Assembly (NCBI RefSeq): GCF_014490035.1
Contig: NZ_CP061008.1
Location: 1,550,001-1,614,000, forward strand
DNA: 64,000 nt
Reading direction: 5' to 3'
From: Achromobacter xylosoxidans
Lineage (GTDB): Bacteria; Pseudomonadota; Gammaproteobacteria; Burkholderiales; Burkholderiaceae_B
Positions 53,395 to 62,369 of this stretch are shown in pieces (the first letter of the stretch is position 1; every line of letters starts with the position of its first letter). The notes beneath the pieces are model-generated. The model made no database searches. It had not been told where the DNA came from and saw nothing but the letters and a program-made list of their open reading frames with translations. Both the position numbers and the translations under genes were made by a program.

Positions 53395-53937
53395 TTAAGG
53401 GCGTGGGCGCAACACTGAAGTGGTTTCTGAGCAAACTTGGACAACTGCTCGCAACGCGTCGAAGGTGGCCCAGATGCAACAAATGTACTGGGAAAGCTCT
53501 GCCGTGCTTCGCGGTGCCGAAGACCAGGCGGACCAGCGGCTCTCCGCTTCGCACACTGAATAAAACCTGTCGAGGAGTGCGGCGGCTGGTCCAGGTTCGG
53601 CTCTGTGGACGATCTTATTCCGTACCGTATTGAGTTGCTCCGCAGCAATCCAGCATGCGCCCTCATTAAAGTGTCCGGCGACTGCTCTTGCCAAGCACAA
53701 GGCATTAGAGAATGTGAGCTTCGCTTCGTCAAAGTAGCGAGGGTTGGCGACTGACGAACGGGTAATGGATCGCAGTTGCTCTTCGACCAGGAGGTGTCCT
53801 TTCAGTATTACTGTGAGTTCGTCCGCTGTTGGAGGAACGAGCCGAAAAAATCGTTCGTCATTCTCCGCAAAATCGGCTTTATGGTTGGCAGGACTCTTCG
53901 CGGGGGCGCTCGCATGAGATATAGGGGCGCGACGAGG
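53395..53937 (-). pseudogene. HEPN-like hypothetical protein lacking a start codon
   Basis: On the minus strand a frame is open for 181 codons and reads like a real protein: DFAENDERFFRLVPPTADEL, then VILKGHLLVEEQLRSI and YFDEAKLTFSNALCLARAVA. It then carries LNTVRNKIVHRAEP, which has the R-x4-H motif of HEPN ribonucleases (Arg at 53622-53620, His at 53607-53605). The protein-like part begins near 53880, but no ATG or GTG occurs in frame; only an internal TTG at 53700 would give 101 residues. So the 5' end seems lost or shifted. It converges on the helicase gene, 42 bases apart. The HEPN assignment rests on the motif and helical character only. Confidence 0.5.
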
Positions 53938-54517
53938 TTAGCGCGCAGTAGAGGGGAGGAGCAATCTCGGCTTTGGCAGGGACTACCTTATCTCTTGCTA
54001 GGCGGAATTCACCAGCCCGAACTTTCAGCTGATGTCTGTGGTCTCGGCTCCGAACGAGGTACGGTCGTACCTGGGAAAGTTGCGTACCGTACATTCCTTC
54101 ATGTAGGTACGGTATGGCGGCGTAGCTGCGGCTTGCGGGGGGGGATCGCCTATGTCTTTGATCCACGAAGAAAATTCCCGCAGTCGTACCGCTGTCCTCG
54201 CTTTGCGCCGGACTCGGCAGCACCAAGGGAGGTGTCGAAACTCATCTGACTTGGGATTTGCGCTATCGAATTACGGAATCGAGATTTTTCGATATACAAG
54301 TGCTGCTGCAGCCTCCAGCCGGATTTAGCCTTCGGAGGTCCGATTTCTGTGCCAAATTTAGGGGGACGCGCCGTCATGCTCCGAACGCAACTATTGCGTG
54401 ATGCTGGCGAGGCGCCTAGTCGGTACCCCCACGTCCGTCCGTTTCGGTATTGGCAATCCATGCCGGAAACAGCAGCCCAACGTTGATTGCTCTCGACATA
54501 CCATTGTTTACAGCGGG
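53938..54517. other. Gene-poor stretch with repeated GTACGGTA-type motifs
   Basis: No supported gene. It holds a cluster of related sites: the palindrome AGGTACG-GT-CGTACCT (54057-54072), GTACCGTAC (54084-54092) and AGGTACGGTA (54105-54114). The rest looks like decayed sequence. Confidence 0.45.
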
Positions 54518-54681
54518 CCGCTTTCGGCCGAGGCTGTGTGAAAATTCACCGTGCTGCGGGTCATGTCGTAAGTTGGCTTCGCAGGTCAACTCAGGATCGA
54601 CGATCGGAGTTGAGGGAAGGGTTTGATTACCCCCGAAAACATGTCCATCACGAGTTTTTACACAGCCTCGACCCCAAGCGG
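54518..54681. mobile_element. Small inverted-repeat element (MITE-like or IS remnant)
   Basis: The 27-base ends (54518-54544 and the reverse complement of 54655-54681) share CCGCTT, GG, CGAGGCTGTGT and AAAA, differing at only a few positions. The 164-base element has no gene inside. Ends with GGCTGTGT-AAAA are seen in several IS families, but I cannot name one. No clear target duplication was seen. Confidence 0.5.
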
Positions 54682-54773
54682 TCTGTCGTCCAGTACCGCT
54701 TCGTATAACCACTCCTTCTCGTGCGGTTAGGCTCTATCACCTAGCCCACTACGGCTTGAAAAGAAGGTCCGAT

Positions 54774-54807
54774 CCGTCATGAAAAAGTAATTGGCGCCGC
54801 CTACATT
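54774..54807 (+). promoter_or_regulatory. Possible PhoB box and -10 before the phoX-like gene
   Basis: CCGTCATGAAAAAGTAAT (54774-54791) matches the PhoB consensus at 12 of 18 positions, strong in the first half and weak in the second. TACATT (54802-54807) follows after 10 bases, the same spacing as in the ppk and pst promoters. Confidence 0.4.
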
Positions 54808-54831
54808 CATTACTTCGTTAAATCCGGATAA

Positions 54832-57102
54832 ATGGACAATATGAAGACCAACATGGATGCGCCCGTCGTGGACTTCAATGACGAGGACTCGAACACATCG
54901 CCAAATCCGACATTCGACGCGGTGCTACAAACCCGCTTGAGTCGACGCCGGATTCTGAAGGGAGGCATGGCAACGGTGGGCTCTGCCCTGTTCGGGGTTG
55001 GCCTGGCGGGCTGTAATGGCGACGGAGACGACGACAGCGATGTCGATAGCCCGGACACGCCGCCCACAGGAGCACCTTCCACGGAGCCCCCGGAAAAACT
55101 GCTCAATTTCGGCGCGGTTCCGAAATCATTGGCAGACGCGGTCAGCGTTCCCTCCGGATACACCGCGCAAGTGCTCTATGGCTTGGGTGACCCGCTCGCC
55201 GCGGGAGTGCTTGCCTACAAGAACGATGGCACGGACAACGATTTCGACAAGCGTGCTGGTGACCACCACGATGGCATGGAATGGTTCGGCCTTGGTGCTG
55301 ACAACCGGCCGTCGGCAAGCTCGACGGATCGCGGGCTGCTGGCGGTCAACCATGAGGCCACGACGAACGAAGGGCTCAGTTCGTTCTTCCTACATGCAAA
55401 TGGGGGCACGAGTACGCTACCCCGGCCAGCCGCCGAGGTTGACAAGGAGATCGCCATTCATGGAGTGTCGGTTGTCGAGGTAAAGAAAGCCGGCAATTCC
55501 TGGGTCACGGTTCCCGATTCGTTGTTCAATTTCCGACTCACGGCGCTTTCCGAAATCGAGATCGCCGGCCCCGCCCGCGGTAACCCGCTGCTGGTGACGA
55601 AGTACTCGCCCGATGCGACGCGGACGCGCGGCACCCTCAACAACTGCGGCACGGGAAAGACCCCTTGGGGCACCTTTCTGACTGGCGAGGAAAACTGGTA
55701 CGGTTATTTCACGCGAGACGCTGCGGACGATGCAGCCCGCGGGAATGACAAATCTGTCACCTCGCTTCGGCGCTATGGACGCAATCAAGGCGCTGCGTCG
55801 CGCCACGGCTGGGAATCGGCCGGCGCGGACGACCGATATGCTCGCTGGATAATCAGCCAGTCTGGCGCGTCGGCTGACGGTAGCGACGACTACCGCAACG
55901 AGATGAACGGCCAGGGCTACGTCGTCGAGGTGGATGCTTACGACCGCAGCAGAAAGGCGAAAAAGCGCTCGGCTTTGGGCCGGTTTGCCCATGAATCGGC
56001 CGCTTTCCGCACGGCCGTCGCGGGTCAACCGATCATCGTATATATGGGCGACGACGCTCGTGGCGAGTACCTCTACAAGTGGGTCTCGTCGGCCAATTGG
56101 GATCACGCGGACGCAGACGCGATCAGTCGTATCGCTGTGGGCGACAAGTATCTTGATAACGGCACACTCTTTGCGGCCCAGTTCTCAGAAGATGGAACCG
56201 GCTCGTGGTTGGAACTGTCGATGCAGAACTCGGCGGTCAGCGGGTATGCGACCTACCCCTTTTCCGATCAGGCCGATGTGGCAGTTAATGCCCGCTTGGC
56301 GGCCGATGCCGCCGGTGCAACCAAGATGGATCGGCCCGAATGGTGTGGCGTGAACCCCGCGAACGGCGAACTCTATTGCACGTTGACGAACAACAGCAGC
56401 CGCCGCGTTGATCCCACCGGCTCGCAGTATGAGCCCGACTCCGCCAATCCTCGCGTGTACACCGATATGAAGGGTGGCGCTAGCCAGACTGGCAACCCCA
56501 ACGGACACATCATTCGTATCAAGGAATCGGCGGCGGCCGGTGATGGCGATCGCTTCGAATGGGATGTGTACCTGTTCGGCGCGCAAGCCGACGCCGATGT
56601 CACGACCGTAAACCTGTCCAGTCTTACCGATGACCAGGACTTTTCAGGCCCGGATGGTCTGGTGTTCAGTGCGGTAACGGGTCTGTGCTGGCTGCAGACC
56701 GATGACGGCGCCTACACCGACGTGACCAACTGCATGATGTTGGCCGCGCGCCCCGGGCAGGTTGGTGATGGGGCGAAGAAATCCCTGACTTATCCCAAGG
56801 GAGACGGCAGCACGCTTACGGTGGATACCTACGTCGGTAAGCCGCCAGCGGCAGAGCAGCTCAAGCGCTTTCTGGTGGGCCCGGTTGGATGCGAAATTAC
56901 GGGGTTCTGCGAAACACCCGATGGCAAGGCCATTTTTGTCAACATCCAACATCCTGGCGAAAACACGGACCAAGCCAACCTCGCTGATCCTTCCAAGTAC
57001 ACCAGCCAATGGCCAAGCAATGCTGGGTATGGAGCTGGCAAACGGCCCCGCTCCGCGACGATCGTAATTACGAAGGATGACGGCGGCCGTATCGGAACCT
57101 GA
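54832..57102 (+). CDS. phoX: PhoX-family phosphatase (DUF839), Tat-exported
   Basis: A 756-residue secreted protein. The signal (LSRRRILKGG, residues 36-45, then a hydrophobic stretch) is of the twin-arginine type and ends in LAGC (58-61), so it could be a lipoprotein; an acidic linker follows. The body has PhoX-type stretches such as DHHDGMEWF, LAVNHEATT, GTGKTPWGTFLTGEENWYGY and the late NRRSATI-like end KRPRSATIVIT. The family members are calcium/iron-dependent alkaline phosphatases that free phosphate from organic esters outside the cytoplasm. It lies next to the arsenic genes; arsenic islands often carry phosphate genes because arsenate competes with phosphate. Confidence 0.85.
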   Translation: MDNMKTNMDAPVVDFNDEDSNTSPNPTFDAVLQTRLSRRRILKGGMATVGSALFGVGLAGCNGDGDDDSDVDSPDTPPTGAPSTEPPEKLLNFGAVPKSLADAVSVPSGYTAQVLYGLGDPLAAGVLAYKNDGTDNDFDKRAGDHHDGMEWFGLGADNRPSASSTDRGLLAVNHEATTNEGLSSFFLHANGGTSTLPRPAAEVDKEIAIHGVSVVEVKKAGNSWVTVPDSLFNFRLTALSEIEIAGPARGNPLLVTKYSPDATRTRGTLNNCGTGKTPWGTFLTGEENWYGYFTRDAADDAARGNDKSVTSLRRYGRNQGAASRHGWESAGADDRYARWIISQSGASADGSDDYRNEMNGQGYVVEVDAYDRSRKAKKRSALGRFAHESAAFRTAVAGQPIIVYMGDDARGEYLYKWVSSANWDHADADAISRIAVGDKYLDNGTLFAAQFSEDGTGSWLELSMQNSAVSGYATYPFSDQADVAVNARLAADAAGATKMDRPEWCGVNPANGELYCTLTNNSSRRVDPTGSQYEPDSANPRVYTDMKGGASQTGNPNGHIIRIKESAAAGDGDRFEWDVYLFGAQADADVTTVNLSSLTDDQDFSGPDGLVFSAVTGLCWLQTDDGAYTDVTNCMMLAARPGQVGDGAKKSLTYPKGDGSTLTVDTYVGKPPAAEQLKRFLVGPVGCEITGFCETPDGKAIFVNIQHPGENTDQANLADPSKYTSQWPSNAGYGAGKRPRSATIVITKDDGGRIGT

Positions 57103-57221
57103 TACCCAAAACCATAAGTAGGGCCAACATCGTCGATTCGTCGACAACTTTGCGGGGCGATGCTGGGGGCTGGCATTCGCCCCATTTTTTTGCGGCGGCC
57201 GCTTTCGCATGTCAAATGTTG

Positions 57222-57253
57222 CTGACACTAATCTGTCATCTATGCGATATAGT
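57222..57253 (+). promoter_or_regulatory. PhoB-like / operator-like site and -10 before arsR
   Basis: CTGACACTAATCTGTCAT (57222-57239) matches the PhoB consensus at 15 of 18 positions, but it is also an inverted repeat (TGACA-N6-TGTCA) that could be the ArsR operator. TATAGT (57248-57253) follows after 8 bases. A start near 57260 would rule out the upstream start codon at 57209 and favour ATG 57293. Confidence 0.5.
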
Positions 57254-57292
57254 CTGTCCGGATATACAGAACTACCGACTTATCGAATTTCC

Positions 57293-57772
57293 ATGCCCAT
57301 CGCCAGCACGTCCACGCCTTCACCAGCGGTTGCCAGCCATTTCAACCCGGATTTACCTCGGGACGGAGTGTCTTTCCAGCACGCGCTAAGCGCATTCCAC
57401 GCCCTTTCTCAGCCAACGCGGCTCGAGATTTTTCGCCTTTTGATGGCGCGCGAGCCGGAAGGGGTGCCTGCGGGCGCCATCGCGGAAATGGTGGAGGGCC
57501 CCCACAACACGGTGTCGCAGCATCTGTCGGTGCTTGCCCGCGCGGGCTTGATCTGGGGAGACCGCCAGGGGCGAAGCATCATATATCGTGCCGACGTAGG
57601 CGTCATGGGCTCGTTGATGTCGTTCATGTTGACCGATTGCTGCCATGGCCATCCCGAGGCTTGCGCGCCCGTCATCGCTGCGTTGGCGGGCCACTGCGAC
57701 TGCGACATCATCCCGAACAAAAAGCCACTTCGTAGCGCCAAGAAAAAGGCTGGCGCCTCGGCGGCTACCTAG
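57293..57772 (+). CDS. arsR: ArsR-family metalloregulator
   Basis: About 159 residues from ATG 57293 (the frame is open from 57209). The winged helix-turn-helix covers about residues 25-105, with LSQPTRLEIFRLL and GPHNTVSQHLSVLARAGLI. After it comes a cysteine-rich end, TDCCHGHPEAC and HCDCD, likely to bind arsenite or antimonite. ArsR proteins repress in the absence of metal. The target is probably itself and the arsenic genes. Its TAG stop overlaps the stop of the convergent moaA in the palindrome CTAG. Confidence 0.88.
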   Translation: MPIASTSTPSPAVASHFNPDLPRDGVSFQHALSAFHALSQPTRLEIFRLLMAREPEGVPAGAIAEMVEGPHNTVSQHLSVLARAGLIWGDRQGRSIIYRADVGVMGSLMSFMLTDCCHGHPEACAPVIAALAGHCDCDIIPNKKPLRSAKKKAGASAAT

Positions 57773-58863
57773 CCGCCGATGTAGCTCATCTCGATCTTTT
57801 GTTGGCGTGGTTGTAACGTTCGAACCTCTGAGTATCGATCGTTGCGGGATCGCCACCGCTCAGCCAAGCCGTTGATCAGCATTTGTGGATTCGACTCCGA
57901 CCTCAATTGCAAACGTATGTCATCGCCTTGTTCGGCAAACAGACAGGTATAGAGCTTGCCGTCGGCCGAGACCCTTGCCCTTGAGCAATCGCCGCAGAAT
58001 GGGTGGCTGACGCTAGAAATCAAACCGATTTCTCCTAGCCCGTCTTGGTAAGCCCAGCGGCGAGCGACTTCGCCGCGCACCGTTGGCGCCAAGGGCGTCA
58101 GCGGGAAAACGGCATGTATTCTCTTGAGGACTTCGTCGGATGGCAGCACGGCCGAGGCATTCCAACCATTGGTCGCACCGACATCCATGAATTCGATGAA
58201 GCGCAGCGCGTGCGCGGTTCCGCGAAAGCGCCGGGCCATCGGCAGGATCTGATCGTCATTCACACCACGTTGCACCACCATATTTATCTTGATGTGCGGG
58301 ATGCCCGCAGCCTGGGCTGCGGCTATACCCGCCAATACATCATCCACGGAAGCAGTCGTGTCCGCGACCCGCGCAAAGATGGACGGCGAAAGCGCGTCAA
58401 GGCTGACGTTCAGACGCCGCAACCCGGCGGCGGCCAGCCCCTGGGCCTTGCGTGCCAATAAAGACCCGTTGGTGGTCATGGCCAGATCAATCGGCGCGCC
58501 GGACGGCGTACGCAACGCCGCCAGTCGCGCAATAAGATGCTCCACGTCTTTGCGCAGCAGCGGTTCACCCCCGCTGACCCTGACCTTACGTACGCCCAGG
58601 CTGATGAAGGCGCTTGCGACTCTCTCAATCTCATCAAAAGTCAGCAGCTCTTCGCGGCGCAGGAATGAATGATCCGCGCCGAACTGATCTCGGGGCATAC
58701 AGTAGGTGCAACGAAAATTGCACTGGTCTATGACCGAAATGCGCAAGTCATGCAGAGGCCGACCGTGCCGGTCTTCGGGCGGGCCGTCCATGCCTGACGA
58801 GGCGGTCGATGTTGACCGTAGCGAGGGAGATTTGCGGCGATCCAACAGCGGAGCTTCGATCAT
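57769..58863 (-). CDS. moaA: GTP 3',8-cyclase MoaA (molybdenum cofactor)
   Basis: A 364-residue radical-SAM enzyme. The N-terminal cluster motif is CNFRCTYC (about 48-55), preceded by LRISVIDQ. GGEPLLRKDV (about 99-108) is the SAM-binding segment, the C-terminal cluster cysteines lie in HPFCGDCSRARVSADGKLYTC, and the protein ends in GG as MoaA must. It starts molybdopterin synthesis from GTP. It is the fourth gene of the aioBA operon, 8 bases after the cytochrome gene, so it probably boosts cofactor supply for arsenite oxidase. The first about 25 residues are extra compared with the usual start. Confidence 0.95.
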   Translation of the reverse strand: MIEAPLLDRRKSPSLRSTSTASSGMDGPPEDRHGRPLHDLRISVIDQCNFRCTYCMPRDQFGADHSFLRREELLTFDEIERVASAFISLGVRKVRVSGGEPLLRKDVEHLIARLAALRTPSGAPIDLAMTTNGSLLARKAQGLAAAGLRRLNVSLDALSPSIFARVADTTASVDDVLAGIAAAQAAGIPHIKINMVVQRGVNDDQILPMARRFRGTAHALRFIEFMDVGATNGWNASAVLPSDEVLKRIHAVFPLTPLAPTVRGEVARRWAYQDGLGEIGLISSVSHPFCGDCSRARVSADGKLYTCLFAEQGDDIRLQLRSESNPQMLINGLAERWRSRNDRYSEVRTLQPRQQKIEMSYIGG

Positions 58864-58871
58864 GTTCTGCG

Positions 58872-59201
58872 TCAGCCTGGCGCGCCGGCAAGTATCCAGT
58901 CGACGACCTTTTTCGCGTCCTCGGCTGAAATTCCGGGGTTCGGCGGCATCGGCACAGGTCCCCAGGTGCCCGCACTGCCATTCTTGATTTTCCCTAGCAG
59001 CAGGGCAGCGGCGCCGGGTTCGTCCTTGAACTTGGCGCCCACGTCCTTGTATGAGGGGCCGACGACCTTGCGGTCAACCGCGTGGCACGCCAGGCAATTG
59101 TTCTTGGTCAAGATCGCTTGGATTGTGGCGTCCGGGGCCGCAACACAGGTCAGGCTGGCAGATGCCAACCCGACCGACACGAACAGCTTGGTGATACGCA
59201 T
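58872..59201 (-). CDS. c-type cytochrome, arsenite oxidase partner
   Basis: A 109-residue class I cytochrome c: signal peptide (residues 1-21, ending CVAA), heme site CLACH (36-40) and the methionine ligand in PVPMPPNPG (about 82-90). It belongs to the c551/c552 group and should accept electrons from the AioB Rieske centre in the periplasm and pass them to an oxidase. It lies 28 bases after aioA and 8 bases before moaA; aio operons often include such a cytochrome. Confidence 0.93.
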   Translation of the reverse strand: MRITKLFVSVGLASASLTCVAAPDATIQAILTKNNCLACHAVDRKVVGPSYKDVGAKFKDEPGAAALLLGKIKNGSAGTWGPVPMPPNPGISAEDAKKVVDWILAGAPG

Positions 59202-59229
59202 AAGGGGCGGTGCTCCTTTGATTGAAAAA

Positions 59230-61713
59230 TCAGCCCAGGGTGAATCGGCGGCTCTTGAAACTGATGGTGTTCCTGAACTCCTCGACGGAGCCCACTTTCC
59301 GGATGTTCCCCCAGGTGCCTTTGTAGTAGGGAATGATGTTGCGGTCGGTCCACTCGGTCGTGACGTCGCCCTGGATGCCGTTCACGTAGCCGAACATCAT
59401 GAATGTCTGGCCGCGCTTGATCTCCGGCACCGGGTACACCATTGCGTAAGTCGACCCGTAATCGTTGTAGACCTCGACCACGTCTGAAGCCTCGACGCCC
59501 AGCTCCTGGCAATCGGCGGGATTGATCTCGATGTATGCCATCGGATAGCGGTCCTGGGCGAAGCTGTTGTACTGGTCGTGATAGGCCGTTTGCCAGATCT
59601 CGTTGTTGCGGCCGTTGTTCAGCCAGAACTTGTACTTCTTCTTTTGGGCGGCCACGGGCTCGGGCAGGCCTTTCCACTGCGCCGGCTTGAAGTGAGCTTT
59701 TCCGTCGGCGGTGTCGAACTTACCGTCCGTGTAGAGCATTTCGGTGCCTTTGAGCTTCCCGTCCGCGTAGGCCTGAACGGGTAACTGGACGCCGTTATTG
59801 CCGGCGGCGAGCAACCGTTCGTAGGTCACCAGGTGACCGGTATCTCCACCCTGGCTGTCGATCTTGGGCGCGTCCTTCTGGCCCGCCCGACGAAACCCAT
59901 CATTGAACGCATCCTCTTCCGTCTTCCAGTCGAATCCGGCGAAACGTTGCGCCATCTTGCTGTTGCCTTCCTTCTCGTACATGGCTTTCAGCGTGTTGGC
60001 GATTCGCGCGGCGATCAGGCAGTCCGCTTGCGCTTCCCCGGGCGGGTCCATGAACTTTTGCGACAGGCGAATGCGCCGCTCGCCATTCATGGACGTCAGG
60101 TTCGTTTCGCCCGGGTGCGCCGCTGGAAGCAGCAGATGGGCAGCCTCGGCCAGCTTGGTTGGATAGAGATTGATGCTTGCAACAAACAGTCCGCCTCGTT
60201 GCGTGGCCGCATAGATGATGTCGACCATCTCTTCGGTTGAAGCGCCGCGCGCTTTCTGCATGGCTTCCTTCACGATGGCGGACCGCTTGAACACCGCCTC
60301 TCGGAGCGCTTGCGCGTTATTGCTGGTCTGGAAGTTGTTGGACCCCCACCAGGTCATCATCCTGCCCTTGCCTTTGATGAGTTCCTGGTCAATGTAGATT
60401 TTCTTGTCGCCAGGGTAGGGGGGCCTGGCATAACCCTCTTGGTGCCCCCCCATGCGTACACATCCGGTGCCACGGCGCCCCACGTTGTGCGTGGCGATGA
60501 CCAGATCCAGCAACGCCGACTGAATGACGTAGTTGTCGTTGCCCCAGATGATGCCTTTTTCGTAGGCATGCATCGTGCGCGGAAGCTGCCCTGTCTTCTT
60601 CGGCTTGTACGACCACTCCGCCGCCTTCTTCAGGTCGTCGACCGGCACGCCCGTGATCTTGCTGCATTCCTCCAGAGGCATGCGATTCGCCTTAACGGCC
60701 TCATCAAATCCCGCCGTGTGCGCCTTGATGAACGGCTTGTCTACCCAGCCCTGTTCAACCACGTAGGTAAACAGTCCGTTGAACAACGCGATGTCAGTGC
60801 CGGGTTCGATCGCCAGATGCAGCACTCGATCTTTTCCGGCTATCTGTCGGGCGATCGCGATGGAGGGCGTGTCGCGCGGGTCCACGAAGACGATGCGGGT
60901 AGTTGGAAGATCTTCACCCGCGAAGCGCGCCTTTTTCTTGTCGACCGTCTGCCCGTACAGATTCGGAACCCAGTGGTTCAGGAAATAGTTCGTCTGGGAC
61001 TCGTAAGGATTATTGCCAATGGACCACAACACGTCGGCAAGCTCGGCGTCTTCGTAGGCGTTGTTGAGTTCGCCGACGCCCATCTCGCGCGTGGCGTGGC
61101 ATTCCGAGTTGTACGCCGGGCGATTGTGGATACGCACCATCGGCGTCTGTAGCGCGGTGAACATCAGCTTGCCCGTGCCCCAGGTGTTCTCGAACCCTCC
61201 GCCCGCCCCGCCGTGGTCAAAACACGAGAACACAATGCCTTCCGGGCCATCGGTATCCAGCACCTTCTTCAACAGCCCGGCGTACAGCGCCAGGGCGTTG
61301 TCCCACGGAACGTCCACCCATTGGTCGGCGGCATACATGCGCGGCTGTTTCAGGCGCGCCTTGCCATCGCCATCGGGCGTGTACATATAGCTGGCCATCC
61401 GGCCGCCACGGGTCGAACTCAAGCCGCTGTTGACCACGCATTCCTTGTCCGGAACGATCATGATGTTGTGACGCGAGCCATCCCGCTGCGTGATGACGTT
61501 GGTCATCGCCGGGGTAAGCGTCAACGCGAAAGGCGGTAGCTGCTGACGAAAGTCCTGGCCCAGCGCATTCTCCTCGGGCGCCCGGCCTCCCTCGCTTTGC
61601 TCGGGCCATTTGTAAACGTGGTACCCACAGCCGACGATACAGAAGTGGCACGTCATATTCGTGCGCGCGGCATCCTTCGGCGGCAAGGTGATGCGGTCTT
61701 TGGGTGCGGACAT
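59230..61713 (-). CDS. aioA: Arsenite oxidase large (molybdopterin) subunit
   Basis: An 827-residue member of the DMSO reductase family. The 3Fe-4S cluster motif is CHFCIVGC (22-29), with Ser near residue 99 in place of a fourth cysteine, as in known AioA. No signal peptide, as expected: it is carried out by the Tat signal of Aio[12 protein letters not shown] (about 200-210) contributes the histidine and glutamate of the arsenic-binding pocket by family analogy. It oxidises arsenite to arsenate in the periplasm, with electrons passing to AioB. It starts 14 bases after aioB, with a GGGAG ribosome site. Confidence 0.97.
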   Translation of the reverse strand: MSAPKDRITLPPKDAARTNMTCHFCIVGCGYHVYKWPEQSEGGRAPEENALGQDFRQQLPPFALTLTPAMTNVITQRDGSRHNIMIVPDKECVVNSGLSSTRGGRMASYMYTPDGDGKARLKQPRMYAADQWVDVPWDNALALYAGLLKKVLDTDGPEGIVFSCFDHGGAGGGFENTWGTGKLMFTALQTPMVRIHNRPAYNSECHATREMGVGELNNAYEDAELADVLWSIGNNPYESQTNYFLNHWVPNLYGQTVDKKKARFAGEDLPTTRIVFVDPRDTPSIAIARQIAGKDRVLHLAIEPGTDIALFNGLFTYVVEQGWVDKPFIKAHTAGFDEAVKANRMPLEECSKITGVPVDDLKKAAEWSYKPKKTGQLPRTMHAYEKGIIWGNDNYVIQSALLDLVIATHNVGRRGTGCVRMGGHQEGYARPPYPGDKKIYIDQELIKGKGRMMTWWGSNNFQTSNNAQALREAVFKRSAIVKEAMQKARGASTEEMVDIIYAATQRGGLFVASINLYPTKLAEAAHLLLPAAHPGETNLTSMNGERRIRLSQKFMDPPGEAQADCLIAARIANTLKAMYEKEGNSKMAQRFAGFDWKTEEDAFNDGFRRAGQKDAPKIDSQGGDTGHLVTYERLLAAGNNGVQLPVQAYADGKLKGTEMLYTDGKFDTADGKAHFKPAQWKGLPEPVAAQKKKYKFWLNNGRNNEIWQTAYHDQYNSFAQDRYPMAYIEINPADCQELGVEASDVVEVYNDYGSTYAMVYPVPEIKRGQTFMMFGYVNGIQGDVTTEWTDRNIIPYYKGTWGNIRKVGSVEEFRNTISFKSRRFTLG

Positions 61714-61727
61714 GAGCGTCTCCCGAC

Positions 61728-62258
61728 TTACAGAATGTTGGCCTGGCGGCCGTAGATCAAGCCTTCGACCCCAACCGCGGATATCCCGTCCGAACTGGCG
61801 TCATAGCGCAGCAGAATCCGTGGGAGGTTTTCGGTGGCTTGCCCGCAGATCATCTGGCCTGCCTTCTCGGCGTCAAACTCGCTGAAGTGGCACGGGCACT
61901 TGAACGTTTTTGTTTTGTTGTCGAAAACTGTGGGGCAGCCCATATGCGTGCACATCGTGCTGTACGCGACGATGTCGTGGTCAGGGCCAACGCCGCCGGG
62001 AACGGGATGCCCGAGCTTCACAGCGGTACACGGCGAGGCAGCGTCGGGATAGGCGAACTGCAGGGGCGTGTCGGCCGTGAGCTTCTGCGCGACGGCGATG
62101 GACTTCACGGGGTAGGGCAGCGTGGTTCCGGTGTGCGGCGCCGTGGCCGGTTGGGCTTGGGCGGGCATGATCGGGATGAGTGTTGCGGCAGCAACAGCAC
62201 CGCCCGTTCCGCTCAACTTGAGGAATCCGCGCCGGGTAAGGATTTGTGGCTCTGACAT
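61728..62258 (-). CDS. aioB: Arsenite oxidase small (Rieske) subunit
   Basis: A 176-residue Rieske protein with a twin-arginine signal ([10 protein letters not shown], 8-17). The cluster ligands lie in CTHMGC (103-108) and CPCH (121-124). Both extra cysteines (108 and 123) that can form a disulfide near the cluster are present. It hands electrons from AioA to the cytochrome. First gene of the aioBA-cytochrome-moaA operon, under a sigma-54 type promoter. Confidence 0.97.
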   Translation of the reverse strand: MSEPQILTRRGFLKLSGTGGAVAAATLIPIMPAQAQPATAPHTGTTLPYPVKSIAVAQKLTADTPLQFAYPDAASPCTAVKLGHPVPGGVGPDHDIVAYSTMCTHMGCPTVFDNKTKTFKCPCHFSEFDAEKAGQMICGQATENLPRILLRYDASSDGISAVGVEGLIYGRQANIL

Positions 62259-62272
62259 GTCGATATTTCCTA

Positions 62273-62301
62273 TTGAAACGAAATGACGGCTTCAGTACTC
62301 T
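62273..62301 (+). promoter_or_regulatory. Possible sigma-70 promoter for aioX
   Basis: TTGAAA (62273-62278) and TACTCT (62296-62301) are spaced by 17 bases, facing aioX. The -10 is poor. Confidence 0.35.
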
Positions 62302-62312
62302 GTAGAGCGATA

Positions 62313-62328
62313 AGCAAAGGGCATGCCA
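62313..62328 (-). promoter_or_regulatory. Sigma-54 (-24/-12) promoter of aioBA
   Basis: Read on the minus strand this is TGGCATGCCCTTTGCT, with the GG and GC elements exactly 10 bases apart as RpoN requires. The start would lie near 62302, about 44 bases before aioB. Sigma-54 control of aioBA is established in other arsenite oxidisers. An inverted repeat (GGGCATGCCA with TGGCATTGCCC, 62319-62347) overlaps the -24 element. Confidence 0.85.
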
Positions 62329-62369
62329 AGTGTCTCTGGCATTGCCCTACACAGGAGGAGACCAAGACC

